NCBI GenBank assembly: GCA_031472005.1
Contig: PZJY01000003.1
Span: 2,852,001 to 2,916,000 of the forward strand
DNA length: 64,000 bases
From: Tetracladium setigerum
Lineage: Eukaryota; Ascomycota; Leotiomycetes; Helotiales
Direction of reading: 5' to 3'
Part shown: in pieces, positions 1 through 11,894 of the stretch
How the letters are laid out: the number at the start of each line of letters is the position of its first letter
Numbering within the stretch: position 1 is the first letter of the stretch
The notes under the pieces: model-generated
Told to the model about the DNA's origin: nothing
Databases searched by the model: none
Seen by the model: the letters and a program-made list of their open reading frames with translations, nothing else
Program-made: the position numbers and the translations under genes

Positions 1-1
1 G

Positions 2-97
2 CTTGACGACTTCACCTCCTCGTATGGCTACAAGTTCAGCGACGCAGCTGGTTATCAATGGCCAACCACTGCTACCCAACCACCAAACAAGCTGTAA
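2..97 (+). CDS. C-terminal fragment of an unidentified protein (partial)
   Basis: A reading frame is open from the left edge and closes with TAA at 95-97, giving about 31 codons with a mixed composition (LDDFTSSYGYKFSDAAGYQW at its start). I do not recognise the family. A canonical donor-like GTAAGT overlaps the stop (94-99), so the true exon could instead end here and continue after an acceptor such as the CAG near 165. Another frame is also open over the same stretch. The call is weak because the rest of the gene lies outside the window. Confidence 0.3.
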   Translation, partial: LDDFTSSYGYKFSDAAGYQWPTTATQPPNKL

Positions 98-1095
98 GTG
101 ATGCGGTATGCGATGGAGACGGGGTAGATTAGAAAAAATCGATGTTATGCAATGCTCGCTGCACAGGTGATCAACTATGCATTCAGAGCCGTCAGGTCTA
201 ACCTCCGCGAACCTGATTTCGTCAATTTCACTTGGAATACGGGAGGAATTAGCTTGCTGGTGCTTCTTTTGAAGTTGACTTGATGAAATTACGAGGACTT
301 TTCTTCTTGGACTCAATTTGCGTTGGAGGAGTTTGTGAAAAATGGTCTTCTTATTGATGTTAGTACATAATAAAAAGAGATATCAACTACAAGTGTGTAC
401 GTTCATTGCGACCTGATGTTTTAGCTGTTGTTTGGGCTTTTATCCTTTGCTTTGTTTTTAAGAATTGTCAATGTCTGGAGGTCCGGTTTAAAAACGAGGC
501 ATCAAGGTAAGTAAGTATCCGTGTTCCAAGCCCTTTTCGGAGAGCACTTGCTACATGACGGTTTTTAAGCGCCTTTCCAGTGAGTGTGAAGGGATATCAT
601 CGGTCTTTTTGGTTGATTACTTGACATTTACATCTCCCAAAGCAAAGCCTTCGGAGCACATCCCGATCTCGGACGCCGCCAGTGTGGATGTGCCGGTTTC
701 CTAGACTCGGAGTCTCCAATGAAGCGCTTGAACTCCCCGATGGATATCAGACCCCATCGCTTTCCATCTGCTTTAAGTAAATGCACTTGAGCCTCTTTTG
801 ATTATTGAAATCCAATCTTCACATTTCTATAGATCTTTGTTTTTCCGCCCAAAAAAATGATGAGAGAGTTTACCTTTCAATGATCCCCTTCCCCATACTT
901 TCAACACCGCACAGCTCAACAGTATCCGTCCAAACCCCCACCTTTGAACGCACAAATTCCGAAGAAGTCCCCCGTCTTGGCGATTTGAAGGTGGGATAAG
1001 AAGAGTTTTGCGTCAAGAAGAAGCCTTTCCTTGCTGTATCTGTAGGGAAGGGATATCCGCGGATCTGATGTTGATATAGCCAGTGCCCCTTCGCT
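98..1095. other. Intergenic region upstream of the MFS transporter
   Basis: No convincing gene. Short open frames here have no recognisable content. The last 300 bases are the likely promoter and leader of the transporter starting at 1096. Confidence 0.5.
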
Positions 1096-2906
1096 ATGCA
1101 ATCACCCGGCGGAAAAGCCAATGGCGGCGGCAGCTTGGAGGATGTGTCGGTTGCCGAAAAGGGGCTCGCTTCACTACCACCACAACGTCAACATCAACAT
1201 CAACAGCAGCAGCAGCAGCAAAAACACGAACAACAACAAGGAACAGAGCCGGTTCTCATCCAAACCCCCACCAACACCACCACCAACAACAACAACCCAG
1301 CCCTTCCCCTTCCCGAAAAAAGCACCACAAGAACCTCACACATCCACCAAATCCCACACCTCCCCATCTCCCTCCCCTCACGCATCTTCCAACTCCTCAC
1401 CCAAAAATCCGGTGCCGGCAAACCCCTCGATGTCGACGACCCCCCCGACGGCGGCATCCAAGCCTGGACCGTCGTCCTCCTCTGCCATCTAATCGGTTTC
1501 CACACCTGGGGTTTCCTCAACGCCTTCGGCGTCCTCCAATCGCACTACGTGACCTCCCTCTCGCGCTCACCATCCGACATATCATGGATCGGCTCCCTCC
1601 AAGCCTTCTTCATGTTTTTCCTCTCCGCCCCTGCCGGACGTCTGATGGACGCGGGGTATTTCCATCAGTTATTCTTCATAGGTAGCACGCTTCAGATCGC
1701 CGGCTTTTTCTTTGCGAGTTTCGCGAGAACGTATTGGCAGCTTTTGCTTTGTCATAGTCTTTGTATTGGTCTTGGGGGTGGGATACACTTCATCCCCTCC
1801 ATCTCCCTCGTCGCGACGTATTTCCGCAAGAATCGCGCGCCGGCACTTGCGCTTGTCGTGTGTGGGAATTCGGCCGGGGGACTGTTTTACGCGGCGGTGT
1901 TGCAGAATGCGCTGCCCGCGGTGGGATATGCGTGGACGATGCGGATTTGTGGGTTCGTGATGTTGATTACGCTGGGGCCGGCGAATTGGTTGTTGAAGCC
2001 GAGGAGGATCAAGAGGAGTACGGGGCCGGTGGTGGAGTGGAGGGCGTTTGTCGAGCCGGCTTATGGGTTTTTTACGCTGGGGATGTTTATGAGTATGGTG
2101 GGGATGTGGATTCCTGTCTTTTATGTGAGTTACTTACCTACTTTTACTACTGCTGCTATGTCTTTATTTTTATATTCTTTTTCCTCTATATCACGTAAGT
2201 TTCCCAACCAAATCGAACCAAAGAAAGTCAAGTGAAGTCAATTCACTACTACGATGTCTTCGTCTTTCTTTATATCTTATCCTATACCATGCGTTCCCCA
2301 ACCAGACCGTACCAAGTCAAGTCACTATTCCGCACTCAAATCAGTCAATCAGTCAATTCATCGAGAACCCAAACTAACAAACTCACCCAGCTCGGTTCAT
2401 TCGGCCGCGACATAATCCACCTAACCCCCAAATCCTCCGCCAACCTCATCCTCATCATCAACGGCGCCGGTCTCCTCGGCCGCCTCGTCCCCACCGCCCT
2501 CTCCCCGCTCTACGGCCCCATCAACCTCATCGTCATCCTCACCCTCTCCAGCGCCATCATCCTCTTCACCTGGCTCACCGTGACCACCCAACGTTCCGCC
2601 ATCATCTTCGACATCTTCTACGGCATGTTCATGTCGGCCGCTCAGGGGATGTTGCCGCCCTCCCTGGGCAGCATGACGCATGATTTGAGTAAGATGGGCG
2701 TTAGGTTGGGAATGGTGTTTTCGGTTTTGGGGTTTTCGTTGTTGCTTGGGAATCCCTTTGCCGGTTGGTTGATTGCGAGGGGAGAGGGAGGGAGGGGTTA
2801 TGTTTATGCGCAGGTTTATGCGGGGGGGACGATGTTGGTTGGGGCTGGGTTTTTGGCCGGGGCGAGGTATTTTGTTGCGGGTTGGAAGGTGTTTGTTAAG
2901 GTTTGA
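1096..2906 (+). CDS. MFS transporter, monocarboxylate-transporter-like
   Basis: Two exons, 1096-2124 and 2391-2906, give 514 aa. The intron 2125-2390 has a GTGAGT donor, a CTAAC branch site at about 2373 and a CAG acceptor. Residues 1-100 are low complexity, rich in Gln, His, Thr, Asn and Pro. The body has about 12 hydrophobic segments. It begins with PDGGIQAW (residues 117-124), which resembles the D-G-G-x-x-W motif at the start of TM1 in the MCT (SLC16-like) family of fungal transporters. Such proteins sit in the plasma or organelle membrane and carry monocarboxylates, riboflavin or unknown solutes. The substrate cannot be read from sequence. The exon junction is in phase 0 and restores the half-barrel repeat, which supports the model. 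The start ATG is the first in frame; a shorter start within the low-complexity leader is possible. Confidence 0.85.
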
Positions 2907-5900
2907 TTTAGTTATGGTTGGTTCGGACTAGATTGGATTGGATTTGGGGGTTGGGAAGAGGGGTTGATAGGTTGATGGGTTGAGAAGCACGTTTTTTGTG
3001 TATTGCGAAACTTGGCGTTTGATAGAGCGGGATTTGGAGTTTGAAAGGTCAGTCAGTTAATGAAAATGTTAGGCGATGGGTATTTCGTAGGTGTCCTTTG
3101 CGTTGCACCAAAAGACAGTTGGATAGAAGTTGAAAAGAGAATGACTTAGAATCATGGATTTTGTACCTGTTCTCGCGTTTCGTAGTATCATATGGAGGAG
3201 TGAGTGAGGCAGGGCTCCCAATTCCCTCTACTCCTCCTCTCCCACTTCTCCCTATTCCCAATTCCAATCGCACTACTTCTACCAATCAAGGCTAGAAGCG
3301 AGGCCCAGATGATAGGGTTGGTGGTTGTTGAAGAAATCAACGCTTTCGGTCGGAAAAGGTGTACAAGGGAGCAGACTGAGTCGGTAGAGAAAACAGGAAG
3401 AAGGTGGTTTCTCCTCATATCCTTCGACATTTGAAATCTGTCTGGAATCAGAACACTTAACATTTGCAAACCAGAATTGACCACTAGGCTAGGAACCGGC
3501 AATCATCATCAATCTTGAGAGCATGTCCTCTGAGTCCAGCTTGTGAAAGTTGAACGAGTACTTCCTCTGCTCTACTCCAGTCGATGGAAAGCTCACTGGA
3601 TAGGAAACACACATTCCAGGCAAGGATATAAATCATACCAAGAGTGAATTAGAACAGAATCCGCCCTCTCAAGACATATTAAGAATACTTAATTCCAATA
3701 TCACTAAGATGAGAGACACGAATCTCTTGCAACGAGATCTCGGATACGATGGTTTGTCTATTTCCTCAGATGGACTAGATGTGGATTCCGTATAGCGAAA
3801 TTGGACTTGATTGTATTGTATTTCCTTTTCTGTGGGATAGGATAATTTGATTTGACCATAAGGTATAAACCGTAGATGCAGGTAGTCGCAAGTGTTACGG
3901 AACAAAGGTGGAGGAAGTGCTAGACTCTCAGGAAATGCGCAAAGCCTCAAAAGTGACAGCGAGTCCGGTGGCTCCCTTCAAGTCCGAATGTAGTGCTTGC
4001 TATTCCTTGAACGAGAATCGATTTTTCCACTGCCGAAGTATTTTGGTTACCCCATGTTGCCATGCAAGGCCCTCTCTGGTCGCGGAGGAAGACTTTACTA
4101 TTCTTCCTCCATTCGGCAATAGGGACGAAGACCTTTCTCAGGAGAACGAAAGTATCCGTCCGCACTGGAAGTTCAAGCACTCGACTTTTGTCTGGTAGAG
4201 GCTGCATCGAGACTCGAGATAGGTATGTCGCGCATGAGATGGTGCCCTGCCTTCCCCGGCAGTTGAACGGGAGAACAACCACGCCGTGTTCAAACTGCAA
4301 CGGCCGTTAAAAAGCCAGTACCAAACCGGGAGTTGCAAATTACCACTCTCCTGACGAAGCGGTTGAGATAAGAAACTGGTTACTGTAAGGGGGTGGGGAA
4401 TAAACCAATCCATCCATGTTACTTGTCCAAAGTGCGAAAGAAATGGAGATTTTGACCTCTCAAATTTGGTACGCTTGCTATGCGACCTCGGTTGACTTGC
4501 CCTTCATCGGCCCTTCTGGGACGTCTGCAGCTTCTTGTGCATGTTTTTCCATTGATTTTCTTCATGCGGCCTACTCGGTTGCATGAAGAATATTCGTGGC
4601 AGGAGAGAGGGAAAGAGGAAATTTAGGGATAGTTCGCTAGGGTTCCTGGATATCCGCGAGTCTTACTTCGATACCCTCGAGGCGAGGTTCAAGCTGGAAA
4701 GAAATTAGCGATTTTTTTTTTATTAAAATGCGAGCTCTTGCTTCTTCTAGCAATGCCAAAACTCTAATTCCTTTTGCTTGAAACCTTACATCTCGCGTCG
4801 GCATCAAAATGTCTTATTTTGTTTATTGTACCTGCTTTAGGTCAGCCTTGGAAAACGACATATGTAGCGTAACTTGGGGGAATTGGCTTTGCATGCTCGG
4901 AGGACACTTTCCGTAAGCTTTCAGCAGACGCAGAGAAAGCCATTCTCAAGACAAACAGCCCAATGCAAAGAAGCCTTCCGCCTTGATTCTTGTTTCCGTA
5001 GATGATAGATCGACCCTCACACCACCACCTTTGTAATGTTGAGGGCCAATGTGCTTGCTGCTTGCTGCTTGCTCGCGGAGCAGATTGCAACATGGAGGCA
5101 GATTCTCCGACGGAGGACAGCAAGTTGTTCCGAAGCAAACGAGAAACGAGAGAGTTGAAACAGAAATGACAGGCAAGAAACACCATCCGAACAATTACTT
5201 TCCGTATTTCGTGGGTGAAATTTTTGAGTCTATCACCACTACGATGAAAGAAGAAGTAACCCCGTCCGAGCAGGCCACACCAAACATCAAACACCAAACA
5301 CCAAAACCAATGCTTTACCGAGAATAGCCTCAATCTGCAGGTAGTGAGTAGTCTCTTGACTCCCCTGACTACTTGTGGTGACACTTGTAGTAAGTTAAAG
5401 TGCTGTCTGAGGCTTATATCAGATGTTCGAGGAGAAAGGAGAAGTGTTTCAGAAGCTTCCATCTGATGTTTCCTCGACATTTGAGCTGACATCCTTCGGA
5501 CTTTGAAGCGTTCCCAGGGGATTAATTAAAGGGAGAGATTATGTCGTGCAGTGTGCATACATACGAGCTGCATCCTGTACTGGGCTTGATGGTGATACGC
5601 TCTCAACACCTGTTCAGAAACACTGCAAACCTTGGTTCTGGTAAGCAAATGCGAGATGCGTTCTTCTTGGAACTCGTTACCCGATCTGTATGCTTCTCTC
5701 TTTTTTTTTGGCTGGTCCCTTCTTGGTGCTCTTTCATCATGGATTTTGGAAGTTGAAAAGCCCAGTATTCCTTGAAATAAATGCTGTAGACTTTTAAAGA
5801 TGCTGTGGAACGGTATGTCAACAGATTGGCGAGGTAGTAGGCGAGAACCGAGGAGGACTATGTTATTCTTTGTAAGTGTTCTCTTTGCCCCCCCCTTTTA

Positions 5901-7391
5901 CCCCTTTTTTCGGCGGAAATTAACAACCACGAATTCTTTGACAAACGGCATGGATGAGATTGCAACGCTAAGGGACCGAACCGAAATCCTGTGGAGAAGC
6001 GATGCTTCTAGCGTCTTGTCGTGATGTGCTTCTAGAAGCTTTGAAACCTCGAAATCTCCTCCTGCTTATCTTTTGCATCATGTGTGCTCTTCGTGTGCTT
6101 TTCGTTTTTGACTGGTGGCATGTTGAGAGCAGGCTCGCCGGGTCGCAGTAATGTCTTTCCGTGTCGAAGGAGCCATTAGTACAGTATCAAGACTCGCCGG
6201 CCATTAGCATAAGACATTTCAAGGGGTACACTACACCAATAGAAATGCTGATATTATTACCAGACACTCATCTTGCCAGAACTCCGATGGATGATGACAA
6301 GGTCGATCGCTTCCAACAACAGACAGTGAATTGAAACAACGTGAGACGAAATGATGCTGAAGATACTACCAATAACGGGTGATCCAAATAACAATAATGG
6401 GTAAGTAGGAATAGTAGTAGTAGTAGTAGTAGTAGTAGTAGGAAGATTCTTCAGAATAATTGCCGGAGCATGAGGGATCAGGTTGAGATGAAATTGAACG
6501 TGGTACAACATGCATGGCGTCCTTAGCTCTTCTAAAGAGGATGCAAGGTTTGGATGGGTGAAGTAAGGGATTCTGCTCGATTGGCTCTAGAGTGCTTCCG
6601 TTGCTGTTTGTAGTGTTGCAATAGTGTTACAATGGGGCAATATCAAAAATAGGAGAAAGGAGGAAGAAGCTCGACGGAAAGCAAGGCAAGTCAAGGCAGG
6701 TAGGCAGGCCGGCACAGGACACACCTCGCCGTATATACAGTACAGTACTTGCCTTCGTGCAGTAAGACTACATATACCAACCTAATCAAAACGCCCCGCA
6801 AACCAATCTTGCCGCAGCTGGCGATCCTTAAATCACAATCTGAATCCGATGTCGAAGACAGGGTTAAGTAGCAGTAGTGGTGGTGGTAGTAGGTGCAGGT
6901 GTAGGGGAAATAAATAAGAATAAAATAATACTCGTAAAAGTGGTGGCACTCCGTCCTCCTCGTGGCTTTTCTCACTTATTATATTACATACCAGACAGAC
7001 TGGTTCCGTTTCCCAGCTGCGAGCAATTCAAGCCACCAGCCAGCCAAATCGAACGAGGGGCCCAAGCGACTTTTTATATCTCTCTCCACATCCCCAACCA
7101 ACATATTCATTTTCCCCTCCCTCCTGACGAGACAGCACAGTGCAGACTGAACTACGGATATCAACTTTCCAACCCCAAAACTACCTTTCATCCAAGACGC
7201 CAATTCAAAGTTTCCCGTCCTCCCACCAGGCCTAAGAATAGTCCCGCGATCCTCCCGCAACTGCCCAACCCTAAACCCTACCAACAGCATTGGTCACCCT
7301 GCGACAAGAGAGAGAGGTCCTGTTGGAACAAAAAGACCGCACAACTGGAAATCCGACGACTCCGTTGTCCTTCCTTTGAATCACACACAAA
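2907..7391. other. 4.5 kb stretch without a supported gene
   Basis: I see no protein with recognisable domains on either strand. The longest ATG-initiated frame is 216 codons on the minus strand (4842-5492), rich in Trp, Cys and Arg and unlike any family I know. Other frames are short and overlap one another. The stretch contains a (TAG)10 microsatellite at 6412-6441. The last few hundred bases hold the promoter and a CA/CT-rich leader of the gene at 7392. Confidence 0.5.
6412..6441. repeat. (TAG)10 microsatellite
   Basis: Ten uninterrupted TAG units in an intergenic region. No gene overlaps it. Confidence 0.95.
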
Positions 7392-8760
7392 ATGGCGGAA
7401 AAGCCAGCGGTACTCATCATCGGCGGCTTGGGGTATATCGGACGTTTCCTTGCACTACATATCCATCAGAACGACCTCGCATCAGAAGTCCGCATCGTCG
7501 ACAAAGTCCTCCCTCAGTTGGCCTGGCTCGCACCCGAGTTCGCCGAGGCATGTTCGCAGGACAAATTTATGCAAGCAGATGCGAGTAGAGAATGTACGTC
7601 TTTCCTCTCTTTGTCTCTTTGAAGTAATACTGCCAAAAGTACATGGCGCATGGAAAGGGGAGCCCGGCTTGCTAACACTTCCGCCCGTAACAGCATCGCT
7701 TGCTCGCATATTCGACCGGTCCAACGGCAAACAATGGGATTACGTATTCAACTGCGGTGGAGAAACGAGATATTCACAAGAGGATGAGGTTTACAAAGCG
7801 CGGTCGCTGGCATTGAGTGTCGCGGTCGGAAAGGAGTCAGCAAAGCGAGGCGTCAAGGCGTTCGTGGAATTGAGTACGGGAATGGTGTACAAGCCGGATT
7901 CGCAACCAAGCAAAGAGGGAGACAAGTTAAAACCGTGGAGCAAGATCGCAGTATTCAAACTTCAAGCCGAGGAGGAGTTGGCGAAGATTGAGGGGTGAGT
8001 GATCCCATCCTTTCCAGAATGAGGGGTTCCAATTGGCATGCAGCAGCCAGCATATCTTGAAAATGCGATGAATAATGCCAAAATGTTGGGAATGGTCAGG
8101 CTAACCACATCCTATACTTACAGACTAAATCTTGTCATCGTTCGACTGGCGCATGTGTATGGAGAGTACGCCTCTCAATTTGTATCGACAGCTCTCTCCA
8201 TGGCTCGCGTCTACCAGCACCTCGAGGAAGAGATGAAGTGGCTTTGGACTAAAGACCTCAGAGTCAACACTGTTCATATTTCCGACGTTACTCGAGCGCT
8301 TTGGGACATTGCCGACTGGTACTCAGTGAAGAACCAAGCCAACTGGGATGTCAAAACTATGGGCAAGGTCCCAACCTTCAATGTAGTTGATAAAGGCCAA
8401 ACTTCGCAAGGTACGATGGCCGAACTCGTTGCTCAGATTTTCGACATCAAGACTGGCTTCCAAGGACAACTGATCAGCACCTTTGCTCGGATGAACATGG
8501 ACAGCGTAGTGGACGATGTCAACGATGAGGTTCTCGGACCATGGGCAGACCTGCTCGAGGATGCTGGAATCACACGACCGGGGCCACTTACACCCTTCAT
8601 GGAGAAAGAGCTGCTGAAAGACACCGATCTCAGCATGGACGGCAGCAGGCTTGAGAAAATCACAGGCTTCAAATACGATAAACCTCAAATCACCAAGGAG
8701 TTGGTACAAGCGATGATTGACAGCTACACCCGGATCGGATGGTGGCCAGCCAAAAAGTAG
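7392..8760 (+). CDS. NAD-dependent epimerase/dehydratase-like (extended SDR) protein
   Basis: Three exons, 7392-7593, 7694-7994 and 8124-8760, encode 379 aa. Donors are GTACGT and GTGAGT. The second intron has a GCTAAC branch site at about 8099. The N-terminus carries the Rossmann nucleotide motif GGLGYIGR (about residues 11-18), typical of NAD(P)-binding extended short-chain dehydrogenases such as sugar-nucleotide epimerases. The STGMVY strand and the later RLAHVYGEY segment match the family core. The catalytic YxxxK is altered: the aligned segment reads IAVFK, so the lysine is kept and the tyrosine position is isoleucine. This suggests an atypical member with changed or no redox chemistry. 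The start has a good context (AAAATGGCG). The substrate is unknown. Confidence 0.85.
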
Positions 8761-11700
8761 ACACCTATCTATCTTCTTGCATTTGACGACGTTGCGATTT
8801 CAGCCTATTCACGGAACGATGATCAACCAGCTTCGTTCGAACGAAACAAAAAAACCCAACCCACGATGATATACCGCTATACTATCTGTACCACAACAAA
8901 ACGAACGAAATTACGAAACGACGAGCTCAACAACGGCCTCTTTGTTTTTTAAGACCTCCAAGCGTACCGCGCAAATTCCCTTTTATACATATACAGTTTG
9001 TCGTTCATCACACATCATCATCCGAGCCGGCTTTCTATATAACTCTTGTTTTTTCCCCGCATTGCGAAGGAACCACGGAACTACAACCTCTGTACTCGTA
9101 TATCTACTTTTAATTACTTGCCTTTACAACAACAAATCTGGTTTGGCTGTTACAACTTTTTGCGTGACTATTTTACGTCTGTTTTTTCTTTCATCTCTAT
9201 GTCTCTTGTAATAGCAGAGCAGGACTTTTTCTTTCGTTTCATTCTCTTTTATTTTTTTGGGATCTTTTTTGGCGGTATGAAATTCAGCACGATGGATGAG
9301 AGAAATGGACGCATATTTTCATGCGACAGCCACGATTTTATATCTACTTACTTACATATATATCATATTTAATACAGACCCATTTTCTTTTCGGTGCTCT
9401 TAGTCTTCGCTTTACCCTCACTCGTATTCCTACCTTCGTAATTCTGCTTGTGCTCACCTATTCGCCGTATATGCTCTGCTCTCCCAAGTCCAGATTGTTA
9501 CCTACGGGTTGAAAATGCCAAATTGTCGTTTGAGTTTCATCACAGAATCAAGTTTTATTTTCCGACTGTCTCACTACCCATAGCCCGGTACCAAACATAT
9601 CACAACCACCCAGCTCCACCTCTTTCTCTCTCTCTATTTCTAAGACAAGAACCACGTTTTCCCTTCCGTACAGAAGACTACATGATGTATGTAGTCCCGG
9701 CCACCCACGTACCCGCAGATCCATCACTTGCTCTCCTTCCAAACTCAGAAAATAGGGGTCAGATATTGCATCATCTCTAAAAGTCTATATCATACCACTG
9801 CAGCCATATTCACTTTGCAACCGAGATTAAAGCAATACCTTCATATTTCCTTGTTGACAGTTTTTCACACTGACCTTCTTTCTCCATTTCGTTATTCCTC
9901 TCGAAGCTCAAAGATCCAAGAGTATACGCGGAAATGATTCATTCTTTCATTTCTAGTATTCTCAAACATCGCGGCAGCAACTATTTTTTTTATATTTATT
10001 TTTTGCCTTTTGATCTTGTCTCTCCATCAAAAAAGTCTATTCGCAAGTTCATCTCCAATTATATTACATTACCAAACATATCATTCGCTCATCCGCTCAT
10101 CCGTTCATTCATCCGTTAGTAGCCTAATTATTTCCTTTTTATCCTCATTATTTAAACTTTTCCACTACTGTTATGTCGCAGGCGGCTTGCTGAGAGCGTC
10201 TTTTTTTTTTTCGGTTGACTTGACAGCTGTGAGCCTGTGGGGGTGGAGTATTATGGGAATAATCCGGAATATCAGTACCGAGCTCCTTAATTTCTCTTTG
10301 GTTGGGTGAAGGGGAGGGCGTGAGTGTCTGTTTTTGTTTGTTTTTTTCTCTCTCGGGATGTTTTTTATTTGCTTTTGATGTGACTTGGGTCCTTTTGGGT
10401 AGTGTGGTGGTTTGGCTGATTATTGGGATTGGGGTTGTTGAATGGTTGAGAGTTGTTCGTTCAATGGCTTTTTGGTGGTAGTTAAGTAGTGGAGTGGTTG
10501 AGATGAGAGAGTCGTGTTGAGACGGAGGAAAGATGAGTTGAGAGGATATACAGTAGGTCGACCTACTCAATTGGTGTAAAATCTGAGCATATCCGATCAA
10601 ACGCTCACCTGCTATTCACGCTATCGAGCCTTTATAATAGCGGTCTTTTGGACACATCGTTGCATCCCTACCACTATTGTCGAACATACCACGATTCAGC
10701 CAAGAATCAACATATAAATCTTCCCCCGCAACTTCACTTTACCACCTCAAAACTTTTTGTTGCACATCGCAAATCTGAGCATATGCTAGTTAAGCGTTTA
10801 ATTTCTACTCACGCTAGCAAATCTTATTGCAAGCGGCTTTTTGGATACTTTTGTTGCATATCGCAGTTGTCGAATATTCCCGATTAAGCCAGGGAAAGGA
10901 TTAATACGTAGGTAATTTTCACCCACAATGTACTTCACTTTTACCAAGTATATAGTACTACCTAGATAGCTGGTGGTAGATAGTTGGACCTACTCAATTC
11001 ACTAGGTAATTTGACATACACACCTAGGGTACTAAGGGGAGACAAGAAGAAAGGAACCCAGTAGTCAGGTTAAAAGAAGTATATATAAACAAGATTACCA
11101 ACTCAAACTTCATGTCCTCAGCAGCCGAAAAGGATCAAATATAAAAAAAAGAATTGCCATGTCATTCCCTTTCATCTCCACCTGAAGTTTTTCGTGTCTC
11201 TCCAACCATAAATTCATTTCTCTATCTACTGCGGAATGAGCATCCACCTCATCCAGCATCCATTTATCCATCCATCCCACCCCGCGCCCTTCCTCTTCTC
11301 CATGGACAAGATCAACCATCACCACCTAACTACTTGCAAAAGAAAAGGGGGTATAATTCTCCTCGAAGCTTTTCCACTTTTCAAGCAATTTTGCCTGCTT
11401 GCGCCACAAGAGGAAAAGAAAGGAGGATATGTAAAAATGACTACCACCACCAAGCGCTTCAGAAAAAGAAAAACACTTAAAGAGATCCCCCACCCCCAAC
11501 ATCTGTTCAGTCCATATGATGAGATGGGGATCGGGATTGGGATTGCCGAGGAAAGCGAGAAGGATAGGCTTCAATGATCCGAGCAGATAAATGTCTGTCC
11601 AGGAGTGCTGATTGCCTCAACGCCAGACCCAGACTCAGAAATGAGGACCAATGGAAAAGGAAGGAGGTCGCTGAATCGCTAGATCGGACTAAGGGAAAAT

Positions 11701-11894
11701 TGAGTTCTGTGTCTTGATGTGAAGTGTTTCGAAGAACTCGAGGTCGTGGGAATTCTCCTAAGAGCGGGGAGGGATATGGGAGGTCGATTGTTCGTTCGTG
11801 TGGCTGCTGGCGTTTGATGGTGTAGGTGGTATATATCTTCTTTGACTTCCGATCTCTTGTTGACTGAACCACCCTAGGTAGGTAATCTTCTTCA
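8761..11894. other. Gene-poor, T-rich intergenic stretch
   Basis: No supported gene. From about 8940 to 10560 the plus strand is strongly T-rich. Inverted copies of the repeat family found at 36-39 kb lie at about 10640-10890. Open frames here are short and low in complexity. The 3' end of the BAH-PHD gene begins at 11895. Confidence 0.5.
10640..10890 (-). repeat. Inverted copies of the 36-39 kb degenerate repeat
   Basis: Reading the minus strand gives the same elements as the 36-39 kb arrays. The plus strand holds TTTTTGTTGCACATCGCAAA near 10757, ACGCTAGCAA near 10810 and TTTGTTGCATATCGCAGTTG near 10850, followed by a match to the GGGTAT element. A third, more decayed core is near 10650. 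The orientation is opposite to the main arrays. Confidence 0.75.

Noticed and set aside
1083..1685. Long overlapping frames in the first transporter exon.
   Set aside because: They are shadows of the true frame, driven by Pro/Thr/Asn-rich low complexity.
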